9,383 nt of DNA from Marinilabiliales bacterium (GTDB taxonomy: Bacteria; Bacteroidota; Bacteroidia; Bacteroidales; UBA12077), in the NCBI GenBank assembly GCA_002869305.1, contig PKTC01000536.1:1-9383 (forward strand), read 5' to 3'. A program made the translations under genes and the position numbers. A model generated the notes under the pieces. The model did not search any database and was not told the DNA's origin. It worked only from the letters and a program-made list of their open reading frames with translations. This document shows, in pieces, positions 8,011 through 9,383 of the stretch (position 1 is the first letter of the stretch; every line of letters begins with the position of its first letter).

Positions 8011-8056
8011 AAAAGACAAGATACTATTTTTTAGTATTTTGTCTTTTTGTTTTTTA
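8011..8056 (+). terminator. Intrinsic terminator downstream of the giant adhesin
   Basis: A 16-bp stem pairs 8011-8026 with 8032-8047 around a five-T loop (8027-8031). All pairs are Watson-Crick except one G-U. A T-rich tract follows (8048-8056, broken by one G). The 5' arm begins with a run of A, so it could also act on the opposite strand. It lies 24 bp after TAA 7984-7986 and separates the adhesin locus from the next gene. Confidence 0.85.
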
Positions 8057-8090
8057 TATTTATATTGTTTTTCAACCGAAATCAAAAATA

Positions 8091-9383
8091 ATGACAAGGA
8101 AATTTCTTTTTGTTTTAATTATAATTATTCTAAATATTCCATTAATTGCTCAAATGAATAAGAATGGAATACCATTAATGAAAAATTATGCACCCAATGA
8201 TTATGGTGCGTCGGAACAGAATTGGGCTATCTGTGAAGACAACAGAGGTGTAATATATGTTGGAAATACTGAGGATGGAATTCTTGAGTTTGACGGTAGC
8301 ACCTGGAAAAAGATTCCTATTTCAAATGGTTCAATTGTAAGATCATTAGCGCACTTGGACGGTACAGTATATGTTGGAGGAGTGGAAGAATTTGGATACT
8401 TAGCTCCTGATAAGCAAGGGCGTATTCACTATAATTCGCTTGTCAATCAGTTAGATACAATTGATTTTAAAGATGTATGGAAGATTTACATATTAGATCG
8501 ACATGTTTATTTTTGTTGTGATGAGGTAATTTATTCATTTGAAGATAAGAAACTGAAAAATGTCTATCGAAATACCGATGGTTCTTTTTTAAGCTTTAAG
8601 GTACACGATGAGATATATTGGGGTCATGTATATGATGGACCGTATAAGTTAATAAATGACTCTGTTGAATTTATTTTAGGTGGTGAATTTTATAAGGAAA
8701 AAGATATTTTTTTAATGCTGCCATGGAGTGAAAATGAGATTTTTATTGCAACTATTGGAGAAGGAATATTTATTTATAATAAGACTACTGGATTATCAAA
8801 AACGCTTAGATCTTTAGGACCTCAATATAAAGATCTGGCAAATATACTTGATGATTCTCAGATATATAATGGTACACAACTGAGCAATGGAGATTATGCC
8901 TTAGCAACTCTAAATAATGGTTGCCTCGTTTTTAATTCGGCTGGTGATATTGTTTATAAGCTCGATAAAGAAAATGGATTGCAGGATTTTGTCGTTATTA
9001 ATCTTTACGAAACATTAGATGGTAATTTATGGATGGCTCTTAACAAAGGAATTTCTTATGCAGAGATTAGTACTCCATTTACAAGATTGGGAAATGAGTA
9101 TGGTTTAGAAGGTATAATTCTAGATGTCAAAAGATATAATGATGTTCTATTTGTGGCAACTAATATTGGTGCTTATTTTCTTGATTATAATGAAAATAAT
9201 TTACCTATTTTCAAAAGTATACCAATTGATAACAGGTTAGTTTGGCAAATTGAAGAGTTTAAAGTTCCAAATTCTGATGAAAGCAAATTGTTATTTGCTA
9301 CCGATTATCACGTTAGAGAATATTTTCATAATAAGGAGCCAGAATTGGTATCTAGTATAGAATATAACTGTAGAATTATTTAT
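8091..9383 (+). CDS. Two-component-type beta-propeller sensor, N-terminal part (open at window end)
   Basis: ATG 8091 opens a frame of 431 codons that reaches the window end without a stop; the 3' end is missing. Residues 1-20 form a signal peptide with cleavage at LIA|Q, which fixes the start. The mature N-terminus, NYAPNDYGASEQNWAI (residues 32-47), then YVGNTEDGILEFDG, SIVRSLAHLDGTVYVGG and EEFGYL, matches the opening blades of the periplasmic propeller of Bacteroidota sensors. A typical regulator-propeller blade is INLYETLDGNLWMALNKGISY at residues 303-323. Family members usually continue into a Y_Y_Y domain, a membrane segment and a histidine kinase, LuxR-type or other output module; none is visible here, so the output is unknown. 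It follows a strong terminator with 34 bp between the end of the T tract and ATG, implying its own promoter. The ligand is unknown; a role in controlling the neighbouring surface genes is only a guess. Confidence 0.85.
   Translation, partial: MTRKFLFVLIIIILNIPLIAQMNKNGIPLMKNYAPNDYGASEQNWAICEDNRGVIYVGNTEDGILEFDGSTWKKIPISNGSIVRSLAHLDGTVYVGGVEEFGYLAPDKQGRIHYNSLVNQLDTIDFKDVWKIYILDRHVYFCCDEVIYSFEDKKLKNVYRNTDGSFLSFKVHDEIYWGHVYDGPYKLINDSVEFILGGEFYKEKDIFLMLPWSENEIFIATIGEGIFIYNKTTGLSKTLRSLGPQYKDLANILDDSQIYNGTQLSNGDYALATLNNGCLVFNSAGDIVYKLDKENGLQDFVVINLYETLDGNLWMALNKGISYAEISTPFTRLGNEYGLEGIILDVKRYNDVLFVATNIGAYFLDYNENNLPIFKSIPIDNRLVWQIEEFKVPNSDESKLLFATDYHVREYFHNKEPELVSSIEYNCRIIY

Noticed and set aside
8049..8090. 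A Bacteroidota-type promoter (TAnnTTTG with an upstream TTG) before the sensor gene.
   Set aside because: A TATATTG at 8061-8067 is only an approximate -7 match and no TTG sits at a proper distance, so a promoter is expected but not located.

Overview
The window is AT-rich DNA, all genes on the + strand, from a Bacteroidota bacterium, probably a Bacteroidia/Marinilabiliales-like lineage. The evidence is a type IX secretion (T9SS) C-terminal sorting domain, a periplasmic two-component-type propeller sensor, Bacteroidota-style adhesin repeats, A-rich start contexts without Shine-Dalgarno motifs, and TAA at all three natural gene ends seen. The taxonomic call is an inference from families, not from a search.

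Layout: (1) 2-163 is the C-terminal end of an IscU/NifU-type iron-sulfur scaffold. (2) 185-1657 opens as a separate NifU C-terminal-domain protein but after about 33 codons switches, at a short SPSKG-coding sequence shared with the downstream repeats, into a repetitive surface protein. That protein has two 39-residue repeats, nine 17-residue head-like repeats, a degenerate endosialidase-type (S74) chaperone domain and a coiled coil. The chimera has lost both the NifU CxxC cluster site and the adhesin's export signal, so it is either a recent rearrangement or an assembly join. (3) 1669-7986 is one very large T9SS adhesin gene of 2,105 codons, starting 11 bp downstream. It encodes a signal peptide, a beta-rich N-terminal region, 16 tandem Ig-like domains of two types (order A4-B3-A2-B6-A1) and a T9SS sorting domain. 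It is interrupted by two in-frame stops, TGA at 1828 and TAG at 6886, with no frameshift, so it is annotated as a pseudogene or possibly a recoded/polymorphic gene. (4) A strong intrinsic terminator lies at 8011-8056. (5) 8091 to the window end is the N-terminal 431 codons of a secreted two-component-type beta-propeller sensor, still open at the edge.

Functionally, a housekeeping Fe-S locus abuts a surface-protein locus: a repeat-head protein and a giant cell-surface Ig adhesin that may be co-transcribed, then a separate sensor gene. No RNA genes, CRISPR arrays, insertion sequences or origins were seen. The main points of interest are the NifU/adhesin junction, the two clean nonsense codons, and protein-level conservation of the VGGFAVSGRSPSK motif despite extensive synonymous change.
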